Shown one piece after another: positions 1-9,336 of a stretch of 64,000 nt of DNA. The DNA is taken from contig JBGTIS010000253.1 in assembly GCA_041745535.1 (NCBI GenBank), forward strand, positions 1 through 64,000, in the 5' to 3' direction. The notes below the pieces were generated by a model. The model did no database searches. It worked only from the letters and a program-made list of their open reading frames with translations, and was not told the DNA's origin. The stretch comes from JBGTIS01 sp041745535 (GTDB taxonomy: Bacteria > Bacteroidota > Bacteroidia > Cytophagales > Cyclobacteriaceae). Positions within the stretch are counted from its first letter, which is position 1, and every line of letters begins with the position of its first letter. Position numbers and translations under genes: made by a program.

Positions 1-200
1 AACACTATAATATCAAGCGTAAGTACCAACAAGAGTTCAAACATAACATTGAGAATTATATCATCTTTGGGCATCTGTTGCCACTTTGGAATTATATGGT
101 ATTTTACAAACCATTATAAGTTATTTTTTACACGATCCTTAGCGATAAATTCTTAATAATTTAACTGGCTTCGTAAAAGAAAATAATCTACGCAGCGCAA

Positions 201-229
201 AAAAAAATCCTGTAATGGGTACAGGATTT
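201..229 (-). terminator. intrinsic terminator of rny
   Basis: A 9-bp perfect stem (205-213 with 221-229) with a short loop lies about 25 bases beyond the rny stop. On the minus strand it is followed by an unbroken run of T. This is a standard Rho-independent terminator closing the rny transcript. Confidence 0.85.
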
Positions 230-255
230 CAAATTTTAAGGAAGGAAAAATAAAT

Positions 256-1863
256 TTATTTAGCGAAACTAACAGCTCGCATTTCCCGGATTACCGTTAC
301 TTTTACCTGACCAGGGTATTGCATCTCTTTTTCTATTTTGTTAGAAATGTCAAAAGATAGGGTGCTGGCCTGATCGTCGGTGATAGCTTCCGCGTTCACC
401 AATACCCGCAATTCGCGGCCTGCCTGAATGGCATAGCATTTATCAACGCCAGGAAAATCCATTCCCAGCGATTCCAGATCTTTCAAACGTTTGATGTAAG
501 AATCCACAATCTCGCGTCTTGCTCCGGGTCGTGAGCCGGAAATAGCATCACAGGCCTGAATAATGGGAGCGATCATGGTAGTCATTTCTATTTCATCGTG
601 GTGGGCACCTACGGCATTACATACATCGGGATGTTCGTTGTATTTTTTGGCAAGCTCCATTCCTAAAATCGCATGGGGCACTTCTGGTTCATCGGGCCAT
701 ACTTTCCCGATGTCGTGTAGCAATCCTGCTCTTTTGGTTAGTTTTGGGTTCAGGCCTAGTTCGGCGGCCATGGTCGCGGCCAAATTAGCTACTTCGCGAG
801 AATGTTGCAGCAGGTTTTGACCGTAAGAAGAACGGAACCGCATCCGCCCAATTAGCTTAATCAGTTCAGGATGTAAGCCGTGTATGCCCAGGTCAATTAC
901 TGTTCGTTCGCCAATTTCTAAGATTTCTTCTTCAATATTTTTACGAGTTTTCTCAACTACCTCTTCAATACGTGCCGGATGAATTCTGCCATCGGCTACC
1001 AATCGGTGCAGCGAAAGCCTGGCCACTTCTCTTCGTACCGGGTCAAAGCCTGATATAATGATCGCCTCTGGCGTATCGTCAACAATCAGTTCAATACCGG
1101 TAGCGGCTTCCAGGGCGCGGATGTTCCGGCCTTCACGGCCAATAATTTTGCCTTTTATTTCATCGCTTTCAATATTGAAAACCGATACACAGTTTTCAAC
1201 AGCATGTTCGGCGGCGGTGCGTTGTATGGTTTGGATAACTACTTTTTTGGCTTCTTTGGTAGCAGAAAGTTTAGCTTGTTCCACAATGTCTTTGATATGA
1301 GAAGAAGCTTGGGTTCTGGCTTCATCTTCCAGGGTGGAAATGAGTTGGCTTTTGGCTTCTTCGGCACTCAGGCTGGCTACTTTTTCCAGAATACTGATTT
1401 GCTGTTGTTTGATTTTATCCAGTTCAGCTTGTTTTTTCCGGATCAGTTCCTGCTGGGTATCCAGATCTTCTTTGAAAGTTTCCAGCTCTTTTTCTCTGCG
1501 TTTGGTTTTTTCAGTTTGCTCTGATAAGTACTGGTCGCGCTGCTTTAATTTATTCTCATTGGTTTGTAGTACTTGTTTCTTTCGGTTTACCTCTTCTTCA
1601 AAATCAGTTTTAAGTTTCAAATACTTTTCCTTAGCCTCATAAATTTTTTCTTTCTTCAGTGTTTCTGCTTTGGCTTCCGCTTCTCTGATCATACTGTCAG
1701 CTTGTTTTTTCAAGCTTTCTTCCTGTCTGTTTAGTTGATCTTCCCGGCGCTGTACTGCTTCTTCGCGTGATGAATACGCCTTCTTTGCTAACAATCGACC
1801 TATGACAATACCTGCTACCAGCGCAACCACGCTGGCTAACAAAACATATATTAATACGTTCAT
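256..1863 (-). CDS. rny: ribonuclease Y
   Basis: Membrane-anchored endoribonuclease that starts mRNA decay. The 535 residues show the family order: one N-terminal membrane helix (about 4-24), a long charged coiled coil (30-200), a KH RNA-binding domain with GKIIGREG at 238-245, and an HD phosphohydrolase domain with the catalytic HD pair at 383-384 in LLHDIGKV. The length is slightly above the usual 510-520. It is the last gene of a minus-strand group after pheT, the ZapB-like gene and zapA. A 159-base leader separates it from zapA, so it may have its own promoter, and a clear terminator follows. Identification is secure from domain order and motifs. Confidence 0.97.
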   Translation of the reverse strand: MNVLIYVLLASVVALVAGIVIGRLLAKKAYSSREEAVQRREDQLNRQEESLKKQADSMIREAEAKAETLKKEKIYEAKEKYLKLKTDFEEEVNRKKQVLQTNENKLKQRDQYLSEQTEKTKRREKELETFKEDLDTQQELIRKKQAELDKIKQQQISILEKVASLSAEEAKSQLISTLEDEARTQASSHIKDIVEQAKLSATKEAKKVVIQTIQRTAAEHAVENCVSVFNIESDEIKGKIIGREGRNIRALEAATGIELIVDDTPEAIIISGFDPVRREVARLSLHRLVADGRIHPARIEEVVEKTRKNIEEEILEIGERTVIDLGIHGLHPELIKLIGRMRFRSSYGQNLLQHSREVANLAATMAAELGLNPKLTKRAGLLHDIGKVWPDEPEVPHAILGMELAKKYNEHPDVCNAVGAHHDEIEMTTMIAPIIQACDAISGSRPGARREIVDSYIKRLKDLESLGMDFPGVDKCYAIQAGRELRVLVNAEAITDDQASTLSFDISNKIEKEMQYPGQVKVTVIREMRAVSFAK

Positions 1864-1886
1864 TTTAATTAAGTTAGTGATACATA

Positions 1887-1903
1887 CTATTATGCGCTAA
1901 TAG
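1887..1903 (-). other. small hairpin in the zapA-rny gap
   Basis: A 6-bp perfect hairpin (CTATTA, 5-base loop, TAATAG) lies 24 bases before the rny start codon, inside a 159-base gap with no ORF. It could be a leader element of rny or part of an untranslated RNA. Nothing else supports a specific function. Confidence 0.3.
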
Positions 1904-2022
1904 CCAATAACCACTAAATGAAGCTATAACAAGCTGGTGGAGGAGGGTAATTCAGTTACCAACTACTGTAGGTAAATATCAAATGTATAACAGAGATAAC
2001 CTAATATCTGCTACGAATAAGA

Positions 2023-2310
2023 TTATGCTAGCGAGTGAGCGATCAGTTTATTTAGGGCAACCAGTCTTTCCGTAATTCCTTCTTTCATGCCCGTAAAGGC
2101 CAATTCTTGCTCTATTTTCTCTACGAATACATCAAAAGCTACAATTGCCAGTAAATCCTGTTTATCAGTGGTACCATATAGTTTGTAGTACTCCTGTAGC
2201 TGTTCATTTACCTTGCGAGCCGCTTTTCTGATGCGTTCTTCTTCACCCGCTTCTACCTTCATTGGGTACTCTCTGTCCCCGATTTTAATTTTTATCGATA
2301 ACTCTCCCAT
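2023..2310 (-). CDS. zapA: cell division protein ZapA
   Basis: Small cytoplasmic Z-ring-associated protein that promotes bundling of FtsZ. The 95 residues show the ZapA pattern: an N-terminal beta region with KIKIGDREYPMKVEAGEEE, a stretch ending in KVNEQLQEY, and a C-terminal helical part for coiled-coil dimerisation. It starts 15 bases after the upstream coiled-coil gene, which indicates co-transcription. The pheT, coiled-coil, zapA, rny neighbourhood recurs in Bacteroidota. The identity is well supported by length, motif and context. Confidence 0.9.
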   Translation of the reverse strand: MGELSIKIKIGDREYPMKVEAGEEERIRKAARKVNEQLQEYYKLYGTTDKQDLLAIVAFDVFVEKIEQELAFTGMKEGITERLVALNKLIAHSLA

Positions 2311-2325
2311 TGAGAAATTTTTAAT

Positions 2326-2622
2326 TTACTGGCTCAAATGAGCAATACATTTATCGATTTCTTTTATATACTCGTTAATCGTACGCTTCAATTCAGTAGT
2401 TTCAAATTTGTTTGCTACTGCGTTATCTACAATTTTACTGATTTTAATTGTTTTTTGAAAATTATTAATTTCTTCATCTTTTTCCGCGAGTACTGCTTTT
2501 AGATTGGTGTTTTCCTCTCTGAGTAATTTTAATTCTTCTTTTAACTGATTGTGTTGATTAATTAATAGTGTTACCCTGCGTTCCAGAATGGTAAGTTCAG
2601 AGAATGGATTGGGTTGATTCAT
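2326..2622 (-). CDS. ZapB-like coiled-coil protein
   Basis: A 98-residue cytoplasmic protein with no membrane segment. Residues about 10-65 form a heptad-like coiled coil (LINQHNQLKEELKLLREEN), and the C-terminus continues as a helix. It lies directly upstream of zapA with a 15-base gap, so the two are probably one transcript. Position and coiled coil suggest a division accessory protein comparable to ZapB, but the sequence carries no diagnostic motif and the role is inferred from context. It is separated from pheT by that gene's terminator, so a promoter should lie between 2623 and 2720. Confidence 0.75.
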   Translation of the reverse strand: MNQPNPFSELTILERRVTLLINQHNQLKEELKLLREENTNLKAVLAEKDEEINNFQKTIKISKIVDNAVANKFETTELKRTINEYIKEIDKCIAHLSQ

Positions 2623-2720
2623 AAGTTAAGCAGTTGACAGTTGTTTATCAGCCGTATAGACGTGTTAAAAAAGAAATATATAATTAATATTATTTCAGTT
2701 GAATCTGACTTCTAACCTGT

Positions 2721-2760
2721 AAAAAATAAATCAGACCGCAACCGTTTGCCTGATTTATTT
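2721..2760 (-). terminator. intrinsic terminator of pheT
   Basis: An 11-bp perfect stem (2724-2734 with 2750-2760) is followed on the minus strand by a T-rich run. The promoter-side arm includes the pheT stop codon (2755-2757), so terminator and gene end are fused. It separates pheT from the zapA transcript. Confidence 0.85.
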
Positions 2761-5178
2761 TCGGATAACAGCACCGGCTTTTTCTTCAAATACATGCATC
2801 AGTTTATCCATTATGCCATCGATGGTTTTATCATCCAGGGTTTTATCCTGATCTTGTAATGTAAAGCTTAAAGCATATGCCTTTTTACCTTTCTCGATGT
2901 TATCCCCCTCGTATACATCAAACACATTAATATTCTTCAGCAAGTGATTGCTGTTTTCTTTTGCTATTTTTTCAATCTGGCTGAATGAAATTTTTTTATC
3001 GAGAACTAAGGAAAGATCACGTCGTACTTCCGGAAATCTGGAAATTTCCCGATACGTATGCCTGTTTTCGGCATGGTTTACCGGAAGTTGATCCAACAGC
3101 CTTTGCCAATTGATAGAAGCATAAAATACCGTTTGCTTCACATCAGCCAATGCGGCGATTTTTTTATTCAACTTACCCAGAGTAGCTAAATAATCATCTC
3201 CTAGCCTGCATTGTAAGGCATAGCTAAATATTTCATTTTGTACGGTTGCACCGTCAATAGTATCAATACCAAACCTATTAAATATTTTCCTAATTGTCGA
3301 GGACAAATTGTAGAAAGAATTCGATTCGGAAAACCGCATCCAGCTTTCGGAAGTAAAATTTCCGGTCATGAAAATAGCTAAGTGTTTTTCTTCCAGATAC
3401 TTGCCTTCTTCCTGATCGTAGGTTGTGCCGAACTCAAAAAGTTTTAAATTATTTTTTTTTCTATTGATGTTATAAGCCAGTACTTCCAAACCGGTAAACA
3501 GTAAACTTTGTCGCATCTCGCCCAAATCTTCGCTCAGCTTATTAAGTACAGCTACCGGTTTTCTGTTGGTAGGGAGTGCCTGATTATAAACAGGTTTGGT
3601 TAACGAATTGGTTATAATTTCCATAAACCCGTTGGCTGCCAGCATTTCAGAAATGGTGCGCTGTATATAATTAGGGTCTATTTTAGGGAAACTTGCCAGA
3701 AAGTCGCTGTTTAAATGTTCAGCCACTTCTACATTATTATAACCATAAATTCGGAGGATTTCTTCAATTACATCTGCTTCCCGACGTACATCAACGCGGT
3801 ATGGAGGGACAAAAACCGTAAGTTTTTCGCCACTTTCTTCCAGCACCCTGATATCAAGCTGTGTCAGAATATCCTTTATCTCTTCTCTGTTAAGTTTCTT
3901 GCCGATCAGGCGGTCAATATTTTTATAGGTTAACGCTACCTCAAAATTTTGAACAGGTTCCGGATAAATATCTACAATGTCAGAAGAAATTTTTCCGCCT
4001 GCGATTTCTTTAATCAGCAAAGCAGCTCTTTTGAGGGCGTATACGGTAATGTTTGGGTCGGTACCCCGCTCGTAGCGAAAAGAAGCCTCAGTTTTCAGGC
4101 TGTGATGCTGGGCGGTAGCGCGGATGTAATCAGGCGAAAAATAAGCGCTTTCCAGAAACACATTGGTAGTACCTTCTTTCACTCCTGACCGGGCGCCACC
4201 AAAAACTCCGGCAATACACATGCCTTCTTCCGCGTTGCAAATCATCAGATCAGTGCTCAATAGTTTTCTTTCTTTTCCATCCAGAGTAGTGAACAGGCTT
4301 CCCGCTGCTAATGTTTTCACAATTACATGATTGCCTGTAATGGCATCGGCATCAAAGGCGTGCATCGGCTGCCCTAATTCATGCAGAATAAAATTTGTGC
4401 TGTCAACGATATTGTTGATGGGCGAAAGGCCGATTGATTTTAATCGGCTTTTAAGCCAGTCGGGCGAAGCGCCTACCTTTACCCCTGTTAATGTAAGACC
4501 GGAATAGCGGGGGCAGGCCCGGGTGTTCTCAACGGTAACTTTTATGAGTAAATCCCGGTTGTCAATCTGGAATGCGCCTACTGATGGATATTGCACAGGA
4601 ATGCGCAACAGCGCTTTCAGGTCGCGGGCCACGCCGATATGAGAAGCCGCGTCAGCACGATTGGGCGTTAACCCGATTTCTAATACAGTGTCAGATTGGA
4701 TATTAAAATACTGAGCGGCAGGCGCGCCATTGGGCAAATCGGTGGTTAGTACCATAATGCCGTCGTGAGAAGTACCCAGACCAATTTCATCTTCGGCACA
4801 AATCATCCCCTGGGAAACCTCTCCTCTGATGTTAGCTTTATTGATAGTAAATGGATCGCCTTTTATGGGATAAATGGTGGTACCTGCTGTGGCCACAACT
4901 ACTTTTTGTCCGGCAGCTACATTGGCCGCGCCGCATACAATAGGTAAAGGCTCACCAGCCCCTACATCAACCGTAGTAATTTTTAAACGGACGGCATTCG
5001 GATGTTTTTCCGCGGTAAGCACTTCTCCAATTAGCAGTCCTTTCAGGCTACCTTTTATCTGCTCGAAGTTTTCGATACCTTCCACTTCTAATCCGCCCAT
5101 GGTAAGCCGTTCGGCAATTTTTTCTACCGGTTCGGTTATATCTATATAGTTTTTGAGCCAGCTAAAAGAAATTTTCAT
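2755..5178 (-). CDS. pheT: phenylalanine-tRNA ligase beta subunit
   Basis: Large subunit of the alpha2-beta2 phenylalanyl-tRNA synthetase, which charges tRNA-Phe and edits mischarged Tyr. The 807 residues match the usual size. In order one sees the EMAP-like tRNA-binding domain (about 40-150), the B3/4 editing domain (about 210-385, including HAFDADAI), the B5 domain (about 400-475), the catalytic-like core, and the C-terminal FDX-ACB anticodon-binding domain, which starts near YREISRFPEVRRDLSLVLD. No pheS is adjacent, so the alpha subunit must be encoded elsewhere, as is common in this phylum. Confidence 0.97.
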   Translation of the reverse strand: MKISFSWLKNYIDITEPVEKIAERLTMGGLEVEGIENFEQIKGSLKGLLIGEVLTAEKHPNAVRLKITTVDVGAGEPLPIVCGAANVAAGQKVVVATAGTTIYPIKGDPFTINKANIRGEVSQGMICAEDEIGLGTSHDGIMVLTTDLPNGAPAAQYFNIQSDTVLEIGLTPNRADAASHIGVARDLKALLRIPVQYPSVGAFQIDNRDLLIKVTVENTRACPRYSGLTLTGVKVGASPDWLKSRLKSIGLSPINNIVDSTNFILHELGQPMHAFDADAITGNHVIVKTLAAGSLFTTLDGKERKLLSTDLMICNAEEGMCIAGVFGGARSGVKEGTTNVFLESAYFSPDYIRATAQHHSLKTEASFRYERGTDPNITVYALKRAALLIKEIAGGKISSDIVDIYPEPVQNFEVALTYKNIDRLIGKKLNREEIKDILTQLDIRVLEESGEKLTVFVPPYRVDVRREADVIEEILRIYGYNNVEVAEHLNSDFLASFPKIDPNYIQRTISEMLAANGFMEIITNSLTKPVYNQALPTNRKPVAVLNKLSEDLGEMRQSLLFTGLEVLAYNINRKKNNLKLFEFGTTYDQEEGKYLEEKHLAIFMTGNFTSESWMRFSESNSFYNLSSTIRKIFNRFGIDTIDGATVQNEIFSYALQCRLGDDYLATLGKLNKKIAALADVKQTVFYASINWQRLLDQLPVNHAENRHTYREISRFPEVRRDLSLVLDKKISFSQIEKIAKENSNHLLKNINVFDVYEGDNIEKGKKAYALSFTLQDQDKTLDDKTIDGIMDKLMHVFEEKAGAVIRK

Positions 5179-5289
5179 GATGGTAAAGAATATTAAAAAT
5201 AAAGCGAAAGCATAAAAGCTGCCGCTTTTTTATTTATCCATTTAAATTTAAGCTTGCAAAATTAATGAAAACATTGACTTGCACATGGG

Positions 5290-5904
5290 TTAGTGATAAG
5301 TTTTCTCTCCTGCTTCGATAGAAATATCCAGGTAATTTTCTTTTGGTGGAATAGGACAAACAAATTTTGAATTGTAAGCACAATATGGATTGTATGCCAA
5401 ATTGAAGTCCAGAAGAATAGAGTTTGCCTGACTATTGCCGGTAGGTTTTTCCACATTCAAATACCTTCCACCCCCATAAGTGGTATTTCCGCTGGTTTCG
5501 TCGGCAAAGGGTACGAACAACTGTTTAGGTTCGTTACTTTCCCAGGGTTCCAGGATGAGCAACCGAAGATTTTTGCCTTTTAATTCAAAGTCGGCATAAG
5601 CATAACGGATGTATTTTTCAGTGCCCCCATTGGTGGCAGGAAGCTGATAAAGCTTTTTTTCCGGAACAGGAGTAAGCCGGGCTTTTACCCGAAATTCCGG
5701 ATCAGGACCATAGTAATACAATTCTGAAAAAATGGTATCGGCAAACGGAGATTCGTCTGAATTTTTCATAAAGCGGGCTACTTTTTGCCGTTCCCCCAAA
5801 ATTCTTTCTTTATAACTCTCCGGAGTTTCCTTCCCTCCCTGTAAAGAATAAATAATAATTAAAATGATAACGGCAATAATAATTACCGGGAAAAATTTTC
5901 TCAT
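5290..5904 (-). CDS. DUF1684 family protein
   Basis: A 204-residue protein with an N-terminal hydrophobic helix (about 4-22, FFPVIIIAVIILIIIYSL) that acts as a signal anchor and places the rest outside the inner membrane. The body carries the DUF1684 pattern, including TTYGGGRYLNVEKP and the C-terminal DFNLAYNPYCAYNSKFVCPIPP. No enzymatic role is established for the family. It is a single minus-strand gene 111 bases upstream of pheT, with no obvious strong terminator between them. Confidence 0.85.
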   Translation of the reverse strand: MRKFFPVIIIAVIILIIIYSLQGGKETPESYKERILGERQKVARFMKNSDESPFADTIFSELYYYGPDPEFRVKARLTPVPEKKLYQLPATNGGTEKYIRYAYADFELKGKNLRLLILEPWESNEPKQLFVPFADETSGNTTYGGGRYLNVEKPTGNSQANSILLDFNLAYNPYCAYNSKFVCPIPPKENYLDISIEAGEKTYH

Positions 5905-6740
5905 GTTATTTTCCTTTTTTACAAAAAACGAAGGTAAGCACCAAATCGATGAAAATTAAATATAATAACCATCACTTATCAATTTACGTGTCTTTAAAAT
6001 GATAAAAATTCTGATAGTAGCCGGTAATTAACATATGAGGTTAAATCTTACGGCAAATTCTTAGCTAGCAACCCAATACAAAAAAGTTTAATATAATTTA
6101 TTGCACAATATTTTTTCCTTTTTCAAATATGAAACACCTATGGTACACATCTTACCGGTAAATAGTCTGATTTAGGATTTTTCCGATGTTTACCTTTATA
6201 AAATTTGTCACATCCAAGCCATTTTTCACATTTTGATAGAGATAAGCGCGCTTCTCTGGCCTAATTTTCTCTTTCTGATAATACACATAAAAATATATCC
6301 GAATTCTGATAAACAATGCAATATGGCATAAAGTTTGGAAACCGGTAGGCAAAGTTAAGTATCGGAAAAATAATATTTCACTAATGTTCACTTTTACTTT
6401 TGTTAATTTCAAAATTTCAAAAAAACTGCTCATTATTCTTCTTTTCAACTCTTTGCCAACCTATTACAGTGTAATCCACTGATCTTGTATTAAATAAATA
6501 CAGTTTTATTTATAAATAGTAATTTTTTTACTTAGCAATCGATTTTATTTTTTATAAAGAAATTCAATCTGAAATTTCATTTTAATCCGACGGAAGAGTT
6601 GTGTTGAACAAAGCTTTAGGCTTTACAATATTTAGAAACACCAACCATTAACTCAATTCTTAATTTTAGAACTTTTTAAATATTTCTTATCAGAAATTAG
6701 TCAATTAATTCAGTATTATTTTTAAAAACAAATTACACAA
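5905..6740. other. gene-poor AT-rich intergenic region
   Basis: About 835 bases between the divergent DUF1684 gene and the first esterase gene. The DNA is very AT-rich. The only longer ORF (98 codons, minus, 6152-6448) has a low-complexity basic and hydrophobic composition and no ribosome-binding context, so I do not call it. No convincing hairpin or promoter motif was found. It probably holds the divergent promoters of the two flanking genes. Confidence 0.6.
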
Positions 6741-8819
6741 ATGCGCAATTTTATCAGTTTTTTACGAGTATCTTTTTTATGGAAAACCCACCTGTATGTG
6801 TGGTTGATTTTGCTTGCTTTTGCTTCGTCTTCATTTGCACAGAAGGAGAGAATTAAAAGCAAGAAAACAAATTTTGGCATGGGATACCTGGAATATTTAC
6901 CAGGCGATTATTCACATAGTAACGAAAAGTATCCTGTGATTATTTATTTGCATGGCAGAGGCGAACAAGGAAATGGTAAATCCCAGCTTAGCAAAGTAAA
7001 AAAGTGGGGCCCGCTTCACAAAATTGACCAGGGAAGCGATATGTGTTTCACGGTAAATGGGAAAAAGAATTGCTTTATCGTGATTGGTCCGCAAACAAGC
7101 CGAACGTGGAATGTAGGTACGGTGGACAAGTTAATTGATTATGTTACCCGCACTTACCGGGTAGATCCTGACCGCGTTTACCTTACCGGATTGAGCCTTG
7201 GTGGAATTGGTACATGGAATTATTCTTACAGTGATGCCAATGGGAATAACAAACTGGCGGCTATTGCTCCTGTTGCGGGTGCCGGTGATCCGAAATCGGC
7301 GTGTGCGATCGCTAAAAATAAAATCGCTGTATGGGCATTTCATGGTAAAAAAGACCACGTCATTTCTTATAAGAAAAGCAAGGAAATTGTAGATGCCCTT
7401 AAAGGGTGCAATCCAAATCCTTCGCCTGGTTTAACCTTGTATAATACCATGTCGCATAATGGTAAAATGTGGGAGCGTGCTTACGATGATAAGCATACTT
7501 ACCAGAGCCCTAATCTGTACGAATGGTTTTTAAAGCAGAAAAGAGGAAAAGGCTCGCAGAGTCCTCCTCCACCTTCTAACAAAAATCAATCGCCGGTTGC
7601 CCATGCCGGAGGCGACCTGCACATTACATATCCTAATAATAGTGTGGTATTAAATGGTAATAAGAGTAAAGATCCCGATGGAAAAATAAAAAGGTACCAA
7701 TGGGTGAAAAAAAGCGGTCCGTCTGCTAATATTAAGAAAACCGCATCGGCTTCAACTCCGGTTAAAAACCTGAAGGCAGGCAGCTATATTTTTGCGTTAA
7801 CAGTAACTGACAAACAGGGAGCTACCAACACAGATGTGGTTAAGGTAGTAGTAAATAACAAAAATACGGGCAAGAAAGATAAGGATGAAGATAAGAAAAA
7901 CACTTCTGGAGGGAACAGTAAGTTAATAGCCGATGCTGGCAACGATCAGGTAATTCCCATATCCGATAACAGCATAGTGCTTGACGGTAGAAAAAGTAAA
8001 ATATCAGGAGGTGAAATCGTTGATTACCGATGGGAAAAGTTAAAAGGTTCTATCAACTTCCGTGGCATTCAAAAAGGCAATGTGATCCGGGTAGATAATT
8101 TAAGAAAAGGTTCGTATATCTTTGAACTCACAGTGGTTGACAACAAAGGTAATAAAGCAACCGACCGGGTGAATATAGAGGTGAACGTTCCGCCTGTGGC
8201 TGATGCCGGTAAAAACGTAATGGTTTCTTTACCCAACAATTCAGTAACACTTAATGGTAGAAGGAGTAAAGACAAAGACGGTAAAGTTGTAAAATATGAG
8301 TGGGAAAAATTAAAGGGTCCCATCAACTTCCTCGGCACAAAAAACGGGGCTGTACAGCAGGTAAAAGACATGCGTCCTGGCTCCTATGTATTCAAGCTTA
8401 CCGTTGTTGACAACCATGGTTCGGTATCGTCAGACAGGATTAACGTAATAGTAAAAGACAACGGAAGAGCCAGGACAGTTACCGTCAATAATAAGAAAGT
8501 CTCAGAAACCTCGAAAGATGCCATTGCGGCGACCTTGCCTGAAGCAGCCATTAACAGGAATACAGTGATAAAGGCTTATCCAAATCCTGTAGGCTCTTCC
8601 CTTACTGTTGATCTGACTTCGGATATGCAGGGTAAAGTAACAATCGAATTGATAAGTATGGATGGTAGAATATTTTTTACCAAGGCAGAAATAGTAGCTG
8701 ATGGACAAAATACCTTAGCGCTTGACCTGTCAGGTATAAAAATAAACCCGGGAACCTTCTTTTTGCGAATTGAGAATGAAGGTGGTACAGGAAAAACATT
8801 AAAAATGATAAAGTACTAA
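6741..8819 (+). CDS. secreted esterase with PKD repeats, T9SS substrate
   Basis: A 692-residue exported multidomain protein. A signal peptide (1-33, ending SFAQ) is followed by an alpha/beta-hydrolase domain of the PHB-depolymerase or dienelactone-hydrolase type (40-268). Its likely triad is S152 in GLSLG, D205 in KKDHVI and H239 in SHNG, with YLHGRGE as the oxyanion-loop region. Three PKD domains follow (about 285-373, 393-480, 482-572). The C-terminus (about 612-692, AYPNPVGSSL) is a type A T9SS sorting domain. It probably hydrolyses an ester in polysaccharide or polyester outside the cell; the substrate is unknown. A close paralog follows at 9337, and its own terminator lies at 8827. Confidence 0.88.
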   Translation: MRNFISFLRVSFLWKTHLYVWLILLAFASSSFAQKERIKSKKTNFGMGYLEYLPGDYSHSNEKYPVIIYLHGRGEQGNGKSQLSKVKKWGPLHKIDQGSDMCFTVNGKKNCFIVIGPQTSRTWNVGTVDKLIDYVTRTYRVDPDRVYLTGLSLGGIGTWNYSYSDANGNNKLAAIAPVAGAGDPKSACAIAKNKIAVWAFHGKKDHVISYKKSKEIVDALKGCNPNPSPGLTLYNTMSHNGKMWERAYDDKHTYQSPNLYEWFLKQKRGKGSQSPPPPSNKNQSPVAHAGGDLHITYPNNSVVLNGNKSKDPDGKIKRYQWVKKSGPSANIKKTASASTPVKNLKAGSYIFALTVTDKQGATNTDVVKVVVNNKNTGKKDKDEDKKNTSGGNSKLIADAGNDQVIPISDNSIVLDGRKSKISGGEIVDYRWEKLKGSINFRGIQKGNVIRVDNLRKGSYIFELTVVDNKGNKATDRVNIEVNVPPVADAGKNVMVSLPNNSVTLNGRRSKDKDGKVVKYEWEKLKGPINFLGTKNGAVQQVKDMRPGSYVFKLTVVDNHGSVSSDRINVIVKDNGRARTVTVNNKKVSETSKDAIAATLPEAAINRNTVIKAYPNPVGSSLTVDLTSDMQGKVTIELISMDGRIFFTKAEIVADGQNTLALDLSGIKINPGTFFLRIENEGGTGKTLKMIKY

Positions 8820-8826
8820 TTCATAC

Positions 8827-8856
8827 AAAAAGAGCCCGCATGCGCAGGCTCTTTTT
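8827..8856 (+). terminator. intrinsic terminator after first esterase
   Basis: A 10-bp perfect stem (8827-8836 with 8847-8856) ends in five T, 7 bases after the stop codon. The 5' A-run makes it potentially bidirectional, but there is no minus-strand gene here for it to serve. Confidence 0.9.
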
Positions 8857-9336
8857 AATTTGTATTATTTGAACATAATATTTTAATATTGTGTTTTACT
8901 CCCCTTTCCTTTTGCATTTTGACAAATTTCACCTTCTTTTTGAAAATGCAAACTTCTCTTTTTGAGAAAGCAAAATGCAATTTTGCCCCGTTTTAGCAAA
9001 TTACTGAAAACATTCGTGTACTGGCATACCCTTTGGTAAGAGAACCTGAGTTCTAATAAAATTCAGTTATAAAAGGCATATATGTTAAGTATAAACTATT
9101 TTTCTGAAACATTGTTTCAGGAAGTTTTTAAAAACCTAGTACTGCTATTATACAATACCATCTCAAAAAACAGCCAGCCACCCTTAAAGTATCAATACTT
9201 CATTAGTAAAAACTTATTTAAGCTTTAATAAATGAAGGTTTTGATGCAAAGCCTCTCATCTTTTTTACAATGATAACCTGACCTAAAAGTTTCATTTACT
9301 GGTTTCATTTTATATTTACTAAAAAAAATAATTGTC
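8857..9336. other. AT-rich spacer with inverted TTTGCATTTT copies
   Basis: A 480-base spacer between the two paralogous esterase genes, without an ORF. It contains TTTGCATTTT at 8911-8920, its exact reverse complement at 8943-8952, and a related CAAAATGCAATTTTG at 8970-8984. These may be regulator sites or a hairpin in the leader of the second gene. The rest shows nothing recognisable. Confidence 0.5.

Noticed and set aside
5201..5230. Possible plus-strand terminator near the pheT start
   Set aside because: The stem is short and imperfect and no plus-strand gene ends there.
6152..6448. 98-codon minus-strand ORF in the 5.9-6.7 kb gap
   Set aside because: Low-complexity basic and hydrophobic product, very AT-rich DNA, no ribosome-binding context and no recognisable motif.
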